Program-made: the position numbers and the translations under genes
Shown here: piece after piece, positions 1 to 14,000 of the stretch
Layout: every line of letters starts with the position of its first letter
Numbering within the stretch: position 1 is the stretch's first letter
Notes under the pieces: model-generated
What the model saw: the letters and a program-made list of their open reading frames with translations, nothing else
What the model was told of the DNA's origin: nothing
Database searches by the model: none
Origin: Taenia hydatigena
Taxonomy: Eukaryota; Platyhelminthes; Cestoda; Cyclophyllidea; Taeniidae
Direction of reading: 5' to 3'
NCBI GenBank assembly: GCA_036345935.2
Contig: JADWOT020000004.1
Location: forward strand, 2,030,860 to 2,094,859
Length of the DNA stretch: 64,000 nt

Positions 1-3000
1 TTCACCCCCTCACCCTTTAAGTAAACCCAACCTCCTCCCCCAATTCAGCTAAATGTGATATTTGCGTCGAAACTTATGCGTACGAATTGGTTCACTAAAG
101 ATAATAATTTTATTTTTTAATGAGAAAGGAATTGCAATTTTTCTGTATCTAATGGACAGTTGGTGCAACTGGCTCTATGCCCACAAGTCTATTCTTTATA
201 GTAGTCACCCTCTTTGAGGGAATGAGATGCCAACTTCACTATCATGTATAACGACGATGTGACCATCCGAATAGCAACCAATTCGCTAGTCAGTGGAAGG
301 AGTCTCACTTACCCATGCTTGCATTGACACACAGTAAGATAGCGCACATTGTTGCAATGAGGTAAAAGACCATCCCATCGCCGCATGACCCAGTTCAGAA
401 GGTTTATTTCTCCCCAAAACAACTTATCATGGATGAAGTGAATTATGATGTGGCATACTATGCTCTAGTCTATCATTGGTTTGTTTGCGCCTCATTGGTA
501 AACTTGATTTTCAAAGTGACTAGCGGTTACTTAAGAGGAAGTGACTCTGCAAACCACGGGGCTGCACTGCAAACACACAATGGTTTTCCCACACAAGTAG
601 AATGATTGCAAACACGACAGCACGATTTGCTGAAGTGGCTGCGACATTTGTCTTTATCCTCTCAGCGGCAGTTGGCTCCAAACCACTTTCCTGTGCGAGC
701 CCATGAAGGTGTGGTTGAACTAGAAACCCTCTTCAGTAGAATGAATCATACTGATTAGGTGTGAAATCCCACTACGCTTGTTTGCGGAGCTTACCATGAA
801 GTATTTTGCCTTAATATATGCAAAAGAAGCCACAAAAGCTGCACTAAATACACATACGTCTTTTGTCTAAATGTTATTTGGTTTATGAGAGCCGAAATCT
901 GTATGGCTCTTCGACCACGACAATGACTCGCAACGACTGTGATTACGTGGGTTCGGTAGGGAGCGAAACTAAGGCGATTTAAGCAAGCGCCTATCTGCAA
1001 CAGAGCAAGAAGAGCCGAGAAGTAGCTTGGGCCAGCCTCAGGTAGTCGCGTCTAGAAGGGAGCTATCGGTCCACCAGCTCAACCGCCTCTATGGTGTCAC
1101 AATCCCACTATCACTGCTGCATCGTCGTCAGTGTGACAACTTCTCTTCCAATTTGTAGATTTTCTTAACTGGATTTAAAAAGTGTAAAATCACATTGGTA
1201 CTCTTTTTCAGATCATGCCAGACATTATTTCACTTTGTTGAATGCGTTGTCTATGCAAAAGAAGTCCAACGGATTGACATGAAGTTGTAATAAAACGATT
1301 GTTTGGATGCCAAAATGAAACAGTTGTGAGGGTTTGTTTCACCACCGCGGAGATTATGGCACGACAAAGGGGCCAAACACGTCACAGACACGTCATGCGG
1401 CGGATTGTGTGAGGTCAGATCAATGCCACCCCAGTGAGGGTCCGTCCGAGTAACTGAATCCGAGGTGTGGATTATGCTTGTTAGTCAACTTTGGTGTTAA
1501 AACAAACTCTTATTAATAATCGTGCCCGAGGATAGAAGGCCATTTCATTTGCATCGTCTGATGTGGCTTCGGAAGCGGTCTCACGGGTTTGGATGCAATT
1601 CCTTCAGCGCCGTCCCATTCAATAGCACTTTGGTGTCAATCGTGGACATTGTGAAATGATGGCCTTAGCGTTCCCGGCTGGATTTGTTGCACAAGCTTGT
1701 AATAGACTCGTCGTGCAAAAGGCAGGTGGAAGTGTGGCCGTGTTAGCTAATATTTACGCATTTGATTGGCCAAGAAGTGCGTAATGCGAGAGAGAAAGGC
1801 AAAGGCTGGCTAAATCGTGGGCATTTGATGGCTCAGCGCCTGAATAGCTACCGAAGGAGTAATTGATGATGTAAATAGAATTGCATTAATTTAACCAAGT
1901 CAACAAACTTCATCAACGTCGGTTTATGATTACTTCTTAGGCAGACCTTGAAGTGGATTGGAGTGGGAGTGAGAGTTGTTTGCTGCAGTTAAAGTGTAAG
2001 GTGGAGCCGTTCATCTTCCAACCCTTTATACACTTGTATCTCCTCCCACTTTGACAAAATGCGTTATTTGAGGCACAAATCATGCTTTATTGAGGGCAAT
2101 AATTTCTGTTTCATATAAAAAAGGGAATGCAGTTGCATTGTATCCATTGGGCTGTCGATGCTAAAGGTCGCTATTTAGCATGAAATGACATAGCAAGGCA
2201 CGTTGCCGCACTGCTGGGAAGGAATGGCAAACGCACACTGGTTTCCTCACAAACACAACACAACCGCACGTATTGCCAAAGTGGTTGCAACATTTGTCTT
2301 GATTCTCTCAGCCGCACACAGCCTCAAGACGAGTTGGCTCCAAACCACTTTCCTGTCCAAGCCCATGAAGGTGTGGTTAAAAGCGACCATCCAGATGCTA
2401 AAACACGCATCAACAGGTACAGCAATCCGCTGGACATTTCCATTCACGAAAGGGCCTTTGGACAAGTAAAAAGCATTTAACATGAAACGCTGTGTGGAAG
2501 ACTTTCAAGCGGAAGAGCTTGAATCGCCAACAGGGTGCTACGTACGTCACCTACCACAAATGCTCTTGACCCCAAGTGCACTAAGCAGCATACAACTAGA
2601 TGAAGAATGTGTGTTTCCTCCAGCTGCTAAATCAGCCTCAACATTGTGTCCTCGGTTACCATCTGTGGGTGGTTGGTGCGTTGTGGCAGACATGAAGGCA
2701 GACATACATCAATGCTAACAGCCCGAGGCGAAGTGAAGTTGGGGTTGGCGGAGGACGAAGAGGAGAAGCAGCAATCATCCACCCACTAATCAGTGTGCAC
2801 GCAGTCGTGATGCTGGGAGTGGGTTTGAGGAAATCATACTTATTTGTGCGTGTGAAGTAGGGTGTGGTGTGACATGGTAATCACTGAGGCGCTGTGATAG
2901 GACAAGTTTGCTTGCATTATAAGGCTTGATAATTTGCCACCCCATGTGGTTGTCTAAGCCATGATTAACACCGAGCCACGATTCACGTAATGCAGACATT

Positions 3001-4031
3001 CCCATGCAAAAGTGTTCAATCACCTCACACGCATTTCCTACTGCTGGTGTCATGGCAAGCCGTTTGCCATCCGCGATTACGATTTGGACGCGTCTTTGGC
3101 ACATTTGCCACAAAGACGTGGATAGGGGTGTGCTTTGTGGCAGATTAATTAGAAAACGTTACTGAGTAGACCACAGTGTTTACTAACGTAGAGATTGGGC
3201 CACTTTGGTGCCTGAGTGGACGCTACCGCCACCCACACGCGTCGACGCACACTGGTCCGTCAACCTGCGTGCTTCTTGCAAAACTAGCCCAACTTCATTC
3301 TCACGCCGTCGCCACTTTCCTCCCTCTCCTTCTCGCATCCCTATTCTCTGCAATCTCTGAGGCACGATTACTTGCCCGCGATGTATTGCACCACGTCTAA
3401 ACCAGTTTTCCTTTCCTACGTAGGGAACATCCGCACAACCCAAACTGCTCCTTTACACCTTCAAACTAGCATCACAACTGGTGCATCCCCACTACACTAT
3501 TTTCTGCTCAGCACACTCTGTGTGCTTCAAGGTGACGCTTCACAGTCCTGCGCATGCTCTATGTTTCGACAGTCGCCGATTGATGCAACGTCTCAGTCAA
3601 TTGTCAGCAGACCCTCAGAGTTGAAGTAAATCCACTGTACTGAGCAGAAGCCTCACTCCGCCTTCTTGCTTGCAAACAAAATAAAGGCACAAGAAGTACA
3701 AGTGGGATGGCTATGTGGAGGCCTGAGCAGTCTACTCAACTCAGCCTGTGTCGATCTGGTGCATGGAAGTGACACTACGCAAAGACAGGTCAATGTGATA
3801 GGACTGAGCAGTCATCTCCACGTCTGGTTGTCAACGTGACCTCATTTGACTTCTATTCTCAGTCACCGATTGTCCAATCAAATGCATTGCATGAGCGCAT
3901 ATCACTACAGTCCAATGGCGTCTAAACTGCCATCATCCCATCTCCATATCTAGTCAGTCCTTCAAGGTTCTGTCTCAGTGGTGCTACACACGAGGACCTG
4001 AATAGTCGTTGGCAAGATCTTAAAAGAAAGC
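1..4031. other. Stretch without a supportable gene (unit 1, 5' part)
   Basis: Only short open frames occur here and none shows a recognisable domain. About 540-740 and 2,190-2,400 are diverged direct copies of each other, sharing a block that includes tggctccaaaccactttcct followed by a cccatgaaggtgtggtt block. Open frames at 2,482-2,718 and 3,372-3,629 persist in unit 2, but the duplication is too recent for that to mean much. Confidence 0.6.
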
Positions 4032-4822
4032 ATGAAACCAAATAGCGATCGGTCGTCTATGCCTCCAACTGCATCAGCATCTTCTGCTTCCGCCTCGACC
4101 AAAGGCGACGGTCAACACCATGAAGGTGATGGCGAATGGAGGGTGGTCCACACAGACCATCTCAAACTGAAGTTTTCAAAGATGGTGAAGGAGCGGCACC
4201 ACCACAAAAGGCGTAAGTTACGCCTTTTCGTTTTCACCTTCCGTCTATGTCTTTGCATTCGCTTTGCATTTGCTTTGCAAATCTTTATGCATGTTGCAAT
4301 CATTGACTGAATTCCTCACAGCTCACATTCCTCTGCCACTTATGGCATTTGTGCTACATTTAGGTAATCAAACGAGTTCTGCTCTTCCAGCCTCCTTCAC
4401 TGCCTCTTTTGCTGTCCAAGTGGACCGGCCCCGGGTGCAGTCGAGCACAGCAGTTAAGGCTGCACCCGTGTCGTCAGCAGCTTCCTCTACCACATCTGCC
4501 CAAACCTCCGTTTCACGAATAAGTGCCTCCTCTTCCGACACTGATGCACACCAGCAACCGAAACAAAAAGTGGTGTTGGATGAAATTGATAGACACAACC
4601 GACGTGTCCTGGCTAAGAAAGGCATTTTTAGAATGTGTACGTGAAGTTCGCATCCCTTGCTCTGCCCCTCTGAGCTGCTTTGGTAACTTGCTAGGAGTCC
4701 ACTTTCGGATTATTTTGATGTCATTTGCAGTCACAAAGGGCACCGTCGAAGTAGTTGAATGCAACCTCCTCACACACAAATCCAAAGCTAAGCTAAACGC
4801 AAACCTTCCACTTCCAGTTTGA
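4032..4822 (+). CDS. Unrecognised Ser-rich basic protein, three exons, copy 1
   Basis: Exons are 4,032-4,212, 4,364-4,636 and 4,731-4,822. Donors are gtaagt and gtacgt, acceptors end catttag and tttgcag. Both junctions are phase 1, and the join gives one 181-residue frame. The start is the first ATG in frame after an upstream stop. Residues 1-34 are Ser/Ala/Gly-rich. Residues 35-60 are charged (EWRVVHTDHLKLKF, ending in a KERHHHKRR basic patch that could act in nuclear import). A long Ser/Thr/Ala linker follows, then a conserved-looking tail with VVLDEIDRHNRRVLAKKGIF and a C-terminus LNANLPLPV. There is no signal peptide or membrane segment. I do not recognise the family. The exon structure, open in both tandem copies, makes a real gene likely; function is unknown. 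Confidence 0.7.
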
Positions 4823-7336
4823 TGCTTGTAGAATAGTATCCTCAATTCCTCCTCACTACGTCAAAATTGTGCATAATATCAAAGCGCTCCTAATCCACCT
4901 CATTCACAGACTCTCGTATCTGATTCCTGTTGGATAATTATTACCATTCAAGCCGTCACTGTAGTGGAAGCGACATCTATCCCTCAATAGTAGTGGCTAG
5001 CATGCGAATCTTCTTCTTCTTCTTCTTTGCATTTCGTAGTTCAACAACGGAGGGCTGCGCTTGCTCCTACTCAACGGCGTAAAGCGTCGCGTTCGAAAGC
5101 TGGCGCCCGACCATAGCAAACCAATGATCCCTTCTGACACAACAGCGCTCCCTCCCTCTCTCCCTCACTTTTGTATGCACCATTGCGTTTTAATGATACG
5201 CACACTCATGCTATACCTCTCTTCGTTGAACATAGACGGGTTGGGGTGTAGGGTCTGACTGCTTATTCTTATGTGCTAAGCCCACGGCTTCTTACTTCAT
5301 CAGACCATTCACTGCTTCGTATGCCCTGCTAACTAATGCATAGTCTTGAAGAGAACATTTCTACCTCTCATTAATACATGAATGGGGATGTCGGAAGGTC
5401 ACGGACCTTGCCAAACATTGAATATTCCTGCAAAGCATACATCTGAAAGCGCTAGGTGCATTGAATTGCACAGTTGAGCGAGTGAGAGTGGAAGGAGTAG
5501 AGAGAGAAGCTTGTGTTACCCATCCATCCTTATACAGTGCTCGCGACGCTGACACCATTTTTGTAGCAGTCGATTGCTAAACATTCTCCAAACAACTAGA
5601 CTGCATCACAGAGGCTGCGAAAGTAGTAGCACCTTGATGAATGTTCCATTGACAGTTGAGGCAGTGAGTTGGTCGCTCATCTGACGCGAGAAGAAACCCC
5701 AGTCGAGTCCTTACAGCAACAGCGCTGGCTAGAGTCATTTAATTTCTGCTCTAATTTTTACTTCACTTGATTCTTTTTTATCACTGAAACTTGAAGTATG
5801 ATCGCTTCCTGTTTCGCCAAATGGAAACACGCTATTTTATTGCAAAGATACACTCATGGCATCATGCGTTGTTGTTGGCCCCAAGTGGAGACAACATCAT
5901 GAAACGGTAGATGGATTGACGGGAATGTGGGTGAATGAACGTTAGTTACGTTTATGCGGTCACGTGATCACAGAGTGTTAGTGAGGGGAGCTCACAGGGA
6001 AGGGGGTGGTGGGTGTGAGTGAGCTGCCATCGCTTAACTCATGTCATGTCATCGTGTCATGTCATGTTGTGAGGCTGAGGTCAAAAGAAGTCATGGACTT
6101 CGTTCCAGGGAGCGCGACAGGGAGGAATTGTACGGTTGATAAAAGTGGTGTGAGAAATGGCACAACTGCGTAAGGGATTATTCGGCGTAGTTGAGTAGTC
6201 AAAAATAAAGAGACTGTCTCAGACAGTAAGGAAATGGTGTGGCGATAGAGCTGTCACATAAACTGCTATCAGGCACCTCACGACCACGTCTATACCGTGG
6301 TGGCTAAATGCCTTTTGACTGGCGGGAGGCTATCATCGTTGGTGTCACTGGCACCAATGTGAATCGTTGACGGGCGCAGTGGCATTCGTCGGTTCATGTG
6401 TGTCTGGCCACCAACAATGGTGTGGAGGTTGCTGTGCCTCTTGCAGTTGCTAGTATCCATGATTAGTGCTTGTCAAGTAAAAGAAGAGAGAACTCATCTG
6501 GAGCTCCTGCATCCTGACCCAATCCACATCTTTCTACAAACACAAATTCGTTCCATATATCCTCTTCTTTATGGACATTTCCGAACCCTGTTTGCATTCT
6601 TTTGGCATCATTTGAGCCTTACGACTGTCAGCGTCGCAAAGACTGTGTCCATTTGAATCGTTTTTATCAGAGGAGTCTGCTGCACTCAATTATACGTGTT
6701 TTTAATATGGTATTCTCTTTCCCGCCTCTAACTTTTACTGATTTGTTTTGACTCTTAGGTGGACAAGTGTCGCAGGCTGCAGTTGGCAATTTAGAACAAC
6801 TTAAGTCGATGTTTTGTTTAAACTGCCTAGGGATGGGACCCTGAAGATGAGCAATGAGCCGCTTTAAATTCCGACTCAGTTCTTGTTTTCCCCCACCTTC
6901 ATCTAACCGACGCTATAATGTGGGTGTCATCGTCCTGTTCTACTCAAATAAAATAAGTAACATCTTGCTTTTACCAACTCGTCCAAAATCACTGGAGTGT
7001 ATGGGAGAGTACGACGACGGTCAACACTGCTTTGCGATTGCTGAAGTGCAAGCGACAGTAGGACAGCTGAGTTACGGCAAGTCGAAACAATCACAGCACT
7101 CGAACTCTGATATTAATGGGTGCGAAGGGATGCGGCTTGAAAACTAATACTGCGTGGCCTTTCACGATGAGTGCCCTAAAATATGTGCTTGTACTTAAAG
7201 GATTTAAATTACTTTTGTCATCTTAGGCATCACGTAGCCCAACCGGGCAAGAAGTAAACTGCTAATCTCACATGGAATGCCATTGCCACAAATTCTTGAA
7301 ATGAGAGCTTATTTCACTCAGTTCGGAGAATATATG

Positions 7337-7525
7337 TGTAGTACTTTGTTTGTTGGAACTGCCGGTTTCGGTCAAGGTCACAGAGGTGGCCATTATTGCC
7401 CTAGCTGCGTGGGCTGGCTTCCGGGCCAAGGCAGCAGTCTATTTCCTTCTGCGCGTTGAATTTATGCATTCTGCTCTAGTATTCTGCCTTTTTTCCTTCG
7501 AGGAAGCTTTGGGACGCTACAATCA
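7337..7525 (+). repeat. Solo arm of a dispersed inverted-repeat element
   Basis: The sequence from agtactttgtttgttggaac through the gtcaaggtcacagaggtggc block to gaagctttgggacgctac matches the right-hand arm at about 21,681-21,859. Only one arm is present and I see no inverted partner within 1 kb. It is not present at the corresponding place in tandem unit 2, whose similarity to this part is poor or ended. Confidence 0.75.
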
Positions 7526-7569
7526 CGTACACGCGGCTCTTGATTAATGTGTTTGTCGGTTATGAGCAT

Positions 7570-8045
7570 AAGTAGGGCAATTTAAGCAGATGCCTATCTG
7601 CATCGAAGCCAGAATAGGCAAGAATTAGCTTAGGCCAACATCAGATGCTCAGCTTAACCACTACTAAGGTGTCACAGTCGGACTATCATTTCCGCATCAG
7701 CATGTACGTGACAAATCCTCCTGCAAATCGGATTCAATTAATTGGATTTAGGAAGTGTGTGCCACATTGGATTCCTTCTGAGAACCACACCACGCACCGT
7801 TGTCCTCATGGGAGGGGCATTCTATGGAGGTTAAGTCCATCAGATTGACATAAAGTTGTACTGGAGCAATTGCTTGGATGTCAGAATGAAGCAGTTGTGG
7901 GGGTTCGGTTCATCATTAAGGAGAGTGGCAAATGATTGAGGGGTTAGGACGCGTCACAGACACGTCACGCGGAGGATTGTGTGAGGTCAGATTAATCCGA
8001 GGTGTGGATGATGCTTGTTAGTTAACTTTGGTGCCAAAACAAAGA
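7570..8045 (+). repeat. Diverged copy of 965-1,505 at the end of unit 1
   Basis: Ordered matches include gcaatttaagcagatgccta against gcgatttaagcaagcgccta, then ggtgtcacagtcggactatc against ggtgtcacaatcccactatc, then cgtcacagacacgtcacgcg and a shared gcttgttag block. Identity is far below that between the two 8 kb units, so this copy is older. It sits directly against the junction with unit 2, so the present 8 kb unit may have formed by recombination between such older copies. Confidence 0.75.
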
Positions 8046-8061
8046 CTCCATGGTGGGGTCG

Positions 8062-11000
8062 TTCACCCCCTCACCCTTTAAGTAAACCCAACCTCCTCCC
8101 CCAATTCAGCTAAATGTGATATTTGCGTCGAAACTTATGCGTACGAATTGGTTCACTAAAGATAATAATTTTATTTTTTAATGAGAAAGGAATTGCAATT
8201 TTTCTGTATCCAATGGACAGTTGGTGCAACTGGCTCTATGCCCACAAGTCTATTCTTTATAGTAGTCGCCCTCTTTGAGGGAATGAGATGCCAACTTCAC
8301 TATCATGTATAACGACGATGTGACTATCCGAATAGCAACCAATTCGCTAGTCAGTGGAAGGAGTCTCACTTACCCATGCTTGCATTGACACACAGTAAGA
8401 TAGCGCACATTGTTGCAATGAGGTAAAAGACCATCCCATCGCCGCATGACCCAGTTCAGAAGGTTTATTTCTCCCCAAAACAACTTATCATGGATGAAGT
8501 GAATTGTGATGTGGCATACTATGCTCTAGTCTATCATTGGTTTGTTTGCGCCTCATTGGTAAACTTGATTTTCAAAGTGACTAGCGGTTACTTAAGAGGA
8601 AGTGACTCTGCAAACCACGGGGCTGCACTGCAAACACACAATGGTTTTCCCACACAAGTAGAATGATTGCAAACACGACAGCACGATTTGCTGAAGTGGC
8701 TGCGACATTTGTCTTTATCCTCTCAGCGGCAGTTGGCTCCAAACCACTTTCCTGTGCGAGCCTATGAAGGTGTGGTTGAACTAGAAACCCTCTTCAGTAG
8801 AATGAATCATACTGATTAGGTGTGAAATCCCACTACGCTTGTTTGCGGAGCTTACCATGAAGTATTTTGCCTTAATATATGCAAAAGAAGCCACAAAAGC
8901 TGCACTAAATACACATACGTCTTTTGTCTAAATGTTATTTGGTTTATGAGAGCCGAAATCTGTATGGCTCTTCGACCACGACAATGACTCGCAACGACTG
9001 TGATTACGTGGGTTCGGTAGGGAGCGAAACTAAGGCGATTTAAGCAAGCGCCTATCTGCAACAGAGCAAGAAGAGCCGAGAAGTAGCTTGGGCCAGCCTC
9101 AGGTAGTCGCGTCTAGAAGGGAGCTATCGGTCCACCAGCTCAACCGCCTCTATGGTGTCACAATCCCACTATCACTGCTGCATCGTCGTCAGTGTGACAA
9201 CTTCTCTTCCAATTTTTAGATTTTATTAACTGGATTTAAAAAGTGTAAAATCACATTGGTACTCTTTTTCAGATCATGCCAGACATTATCTCACTTTGTT
9301 GAAGGGCTGTCAATGCAAAAGAAGTCCAACGGATTGACATGAAGTTGTAATAAAACGATTGTTTGGATGCCAAAATGAAACAGTTGTGAGGGTTTGTTTC
9401 ACCACCGCGGAGATTATGGCACGACAAAGGGGCCAAACACGTCACAGACACGTCATGCGGCGGATTGTGTGAGGTCAGATCAATGCCACCCCAGTGAGGG
9501 TCCGTCCGAGTAACTGAATCCGAGGTGTGGATTATGCTTGTTAGTCAACTTTGGTGTTAAAACAAACTCTTATTAATAATCGTGCCCGAGGATAGAAGGC
9601 CATTTCATTTGCATCGTCTGATGTGGCTTCGGAAGCGGTCTCACGGGTTTGGATGCAATTCCTTCAGCGCCGTCCCATTCAATAGCACTTTGGTGTCAAT
9701 CGTGGACATTGTGAAATGATGGCCTTAGCGTTCCCGGCTGGATTTGTTGCACAAGCTTGTAATAGACTCGTCGTGCAAAAGGCAGGTGGAAGTGTGGCCG
9801 TGTTAGCTAATATTTACGCATTTGATTGGCCAAGAAGTGCCTAATGCGAGAGAGAAAGGCAAAGGCTGGCTAAATCGTGGGCATTTGATGGCTCAGCGCC
9901 TGAATAGCTACCGAAGGAGTAATTGATGATGTAAATAGAATTGCATTAATTTAACCAAGTCAACAAACTTCATCAACGTCGGTTTATGATTACTTCTTAG
10001 GCAGACCTTGAAGTGGATTTGAGTGGGAGTGAGAGTTGTTTGCTGCAGTTAAAGTGTAAGGTGGAGCCGTTCATCTTCCAACCCTTTATACACTTGTATC
10101 TCCTCCCACTTTGACAAAATGCGTTATTTGAGGCACAAATCATGCTTTATTGAGGGCAATAATTTCTGTTTCATATAAAAAAGGGAATGCAGTTGCATTG
10201 TATCCATTGGGCTGTCGATGCTAAAGGTCGCTATTTAGCATGAAATGACATAGCAAGGCACGTTGATGCGCTGCTTGGAAGGAATGGCAAACGCACACTG
10301 GTTTCCTCACAAACACAACACAACCGCACGTATTGCCAAAGTGGTTGCAACATTTGTCTTGATTCTCTCAGCCGCACACAGCCTCAAGACGAGTTGGCTC
10401 CAAACCACTTTCCTGTCCAAGCCCATGAAGGTGTGGTTAAAAGCGACCATCCAGATGCTAAAACACGCATCAACAGGTACAGCAATCCGCTGGACATTTC
10501 CATTCACGAAAGGGCCTTTGGACAAGTAAAAAGCATTTAACATGAAACGCTGTGTGGAAGACTTTCAAGCGGAAGAGCTTGAATCGCCAACAGGGTGCTA
10601 CGTACGTCACCTACCACAAATGCTCTTGACCCCAAGTGCACTAAGCAGCATACAACTAGATGAAGAATGTGAGTTTCCTCCAGCTGCTAAATCAGCCTCA
10701 ACATTGTGTCCTCGGTTACCATCTGTGGGTGGTTGGTGCGTTGTGGCAGACATGAAGGCAGACATACATCAATGCTAACAGCCCGAGGCGAAGTGAAGTT
10801 GGGGTTGGCGGAGGACGAAGAGGAGAAGCAGCAATCATCCACCCACTAATCAGTGTGCACGTAGTCGTGATGCTGGGAGTGGGTTTGAGGAAATCATACT
10901 TATTTGTGCGTGTGAAGTAGGGTGTGGTGTGACATGGTAATCACTGAGGCGCTGTGATAGGACAAGTTTGCTTGCATTATAAGGCTTGATAATTTGCCTC

Positions 11001-14000
11001 CCCATGTGGTTGTCTAAGCCATGATTAACACCGAGCCACGATTCACGTAATGCAGACATTCCCATGCAAAAGTGTTCAATCACCTCACACGCATTTCCTA
11101 CTGCTGGTGTCATGGCAAGCCGTTTGCCATCCGCGATTACGATTTGGACGCGTCTTTGGCACATTTGCCACAAAGACGTGGATACGGGTGTGCTTTGTGG
11201 CAGATTAATTAGAAAACGTTACTGAGTAGACCACAGTGTTTACTAACGTAGAGATTGGGCCACTTTGGTGCCTGAGTGGACGCTACCGCCACCCACACGC
11301 GTCGACGCACACTGGTCCGTCAACCTGCGTGCTTCTTGCAAAACTAGCCCAACTTCATTCTCACGCCGTCGCCACTTTCCTCCCTCTCCTTCTCGCATCC
11401 CTATTCTCTGCAATCTCTGAGGCACCATTAATTGCCCGCGATGTATTGCACCACGTCTAAACCAGTTTTCCTTTCCTACGTAGGGAACATCCGCACAACC
11501 CAAACTGCTCCTTTACACCTTCAAACTAGCATCACAACTGGTGCATCCCCACTACACTATTTTCTGCTCAGCACACTCTGTGTGCTTCAAGGTGACGCTT
11601 CACAGTCCTGCGCATGCTCTATGTTTCGACAGTCGCCGATTGATGCAACGTCTCAGTCAATTGTCAGCAGACTTAAAGAGTTGAAGTAAATCCACTGTAC
11701 TGAGCAGAAGCCTCATTCCGCCTTCTTGCTTGCAAACAAAATAAAGGTACAAGAAGTACAAGTGGGATGGCTATGTCGAGGCCTGAGCAGTCTACTCAAC
11801 TCAGCCTGTGTCGATCTGGTGCATGGAAGTGACACTATGCAAAGACAGGTCAATGTGATAGGACTGAGCAGTCATCTCCACGTCTGGCTGTCAACGTGAC
11901 CTGATTTGATTTCTATTCTCAGTCACCGATTGTCCAATCAAATGCATTGCATGAGCGCATATCACTACAGTCCAATGGCGTCTAAACTGCCATCATCCCA
12001 TCTCCATATCTAGTCAGCCCTTCAAGGTTCTGTCTCAGTGGTGCTACACACGAGGACCCGAATAGTCGTTGGCAAGATCTTAAAAGAAAGCATGAAACCA
12101 AATAGCGATCGGTCGTCTATGCCTCCAAATTCATCAGCATCTTCTGCTTCCGCCTCGACCAAAGGCGACGGTCAACACCATGAAGGTGATGGCGAATGGA
12201 GGGTGGTCCACGCAGACCATCTCAAACTGAAGTTTTCAAAGATGGCGAAGGAGCGGCACCACCACAAAAGGCGTAAGTTACGCCTTTTCGTTCTCACCTT
12301 CCGTCTATGTCTTTGCATTCGCTTTGCATTTGCTTTGCAAATCTTTATGCATGTTGCAATCATTGACTGAATTCCTCACAGCTCACATTCCTCTGCCACT
12401 TATGGCATTTGTGCTACATTTAGGTAATCAAACGAGTTCTGCTCTTCCAGCCTCCTTCACTGCCTCTTTTGCTGTCCAAGTGGACCGGCCCCGGGTGCAG
12501 TCGAGCACAGCAGTTAAGGCTGCACCCGTGTCGTCAGCGGCTTCCTCTACCACATCTGCCCAAACCTCCGTTTCACGAATAAGTGCCTCCTCTTCCGACA
12601 CTGATGCACACCAGCAACCGAAACAAAAAGTGGTGTTGGATGAAATTGATAGACACAACCGACGTGTCCTGGCTAAGAAAGGCATTTTTAGAATGTGTAC
12701 GTGAAGTTCTTATCCCTTGCTCTGCCCCTCTGAGCTGCTTTGGTAACTTGCTAGGAGTCCACTTTCGGATTATTTTGATGTCATTTGCAGTCACAAAGGG
12801 CACCGTCGAAGTAGTTGAATGCAACCTCCTCACACACAAATCCAAAGCTAAGCTAAACGCAAACCTTCCACTTCCAGTTTGATGCTTGTAGAATAGTATC
12901 CTCAATTCCTCCTCACTACGTCAAAATTGTGCATAATGTCATGGCGCTCCTGATTCACCTCATTCACAGACTCTCGTATCTGATTCCTGTTGGATAATTA
13001 TTACCATTCAAGCCGTCACTGTAGTGGAAGCGACATCTATCCCTCAATAGTAGTGGCTAGCATGCGAATCTTCTTTTTCTTCTTCTTTGCATTTCGTAGT
13101 TCAACAACGGAGGGCTGCGCTTGCTCCTACTCAACGGCGTAAAGCGTCGCGGACAAAAGCTGGCGCCCGACCATAGCAAACCAATGATCCCTTCTGACAC
13201 AACAGCGCTCCCTCCCTCCATCCCTCATTTTTTTATGCACCATTGCGTTTTAATGATACGCACACTCATGCTATACCTCTCTTCGTTGAACATAGACGGG
13301 TTGGGGTGTAGGGTCTGACTGCTTATTCTTATGTGCTAAGCCTACGGCTTCTTACTTCATCAGACCATTCACTGCTTCGTATGCCCTGCTAACTAATGCA
13401 TAGTCTTGAGGAGAACATTTCTACCTCTCATTAATACATGAATACAGTGCTTGCGACACTGACGCCATTTTCGTAGCAGCCGATTGCTAAGTATTCTACA
13501 AACAACCAGACTGCTGCACAGAGGCTGCGAAAGTAGTAGCACCTTGATGAATGTTCCATTGACAGTTGAGGCAGTGAGTTGGTCGCTCATCTGACGCGAG
13601 AAGAAGCCCTAGTCGAGCCCTTACAGCAACAGCGCTGGCTAGAGTCATTTAATTTCTGCTCTAATTTTTACTTCACTTGATTCTTTTTTATCACTGAAAC
13701 TTGAAGTATGATCGCTTCCTGTTTCGCCAAATTGAAACACGCTATTTTATTGCAAAGATACACTCATGGCATCATGCGTTGTTGTTGGCCCCAAGTGGAG
13801 ACAACATCATGAAACGGTAGATGGATTGACGGGAATGTGGGTGAATGAACGTTAGTTACGTTTATGCGGTCACGTGATCACAGAGTGTTAGTGAGGGGAG
13901 CTCACATGGAAGGGGGTGGTGGGTGTGAGTGAGCTGTCATCGCTTAACTCATGTCATGTCATCGTGTCATGTCATGTTGTGAGGCTGAGATCAAAAGAAG

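Larger units (their letters stand above)
1..8061. repeat. Tandem duplication, unit 1 (8.06 kb)
   Basis: The sequence starting at 1 reappears from 8,062 in the same orientation with scattered single-base differences and few indels. Corresponding points are offset by 8,060-8,061 through most of the unit; indels reduce the offset towards the 3' end. Similarity is very high to about 6,230 and then visibly lower. The unit contains one convincing three-exon gene (4,032-4,822). Unit 1 has a 3' tail (7,150-8,061) that unit 2 lacks, and part of that tail is itself an older copy of 965-1,505. Confidence 0.95.
4823..8061. other. Stretch without a supportable gene (unit 1, 3' part)
   Basis: No coding exon can be supported. 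It holds a TTC run (about 5,010-5,030), a TCATG-type microsatellite (6,038-6,068), one arm of the dispersed element described at 20,912 (about 7,337-7,525), and a diverged copy of 965-1,505 at about 7,570-8,045. Confidence 0.6.

Noticed and set aside
791..1000. 69-codon minus-strand frame conserved at 8,852-9,061
   Set aside because: Conservation only reflects the recent 8 kb duplication; the two sequences are identical there and carry no independent evidence of coding.
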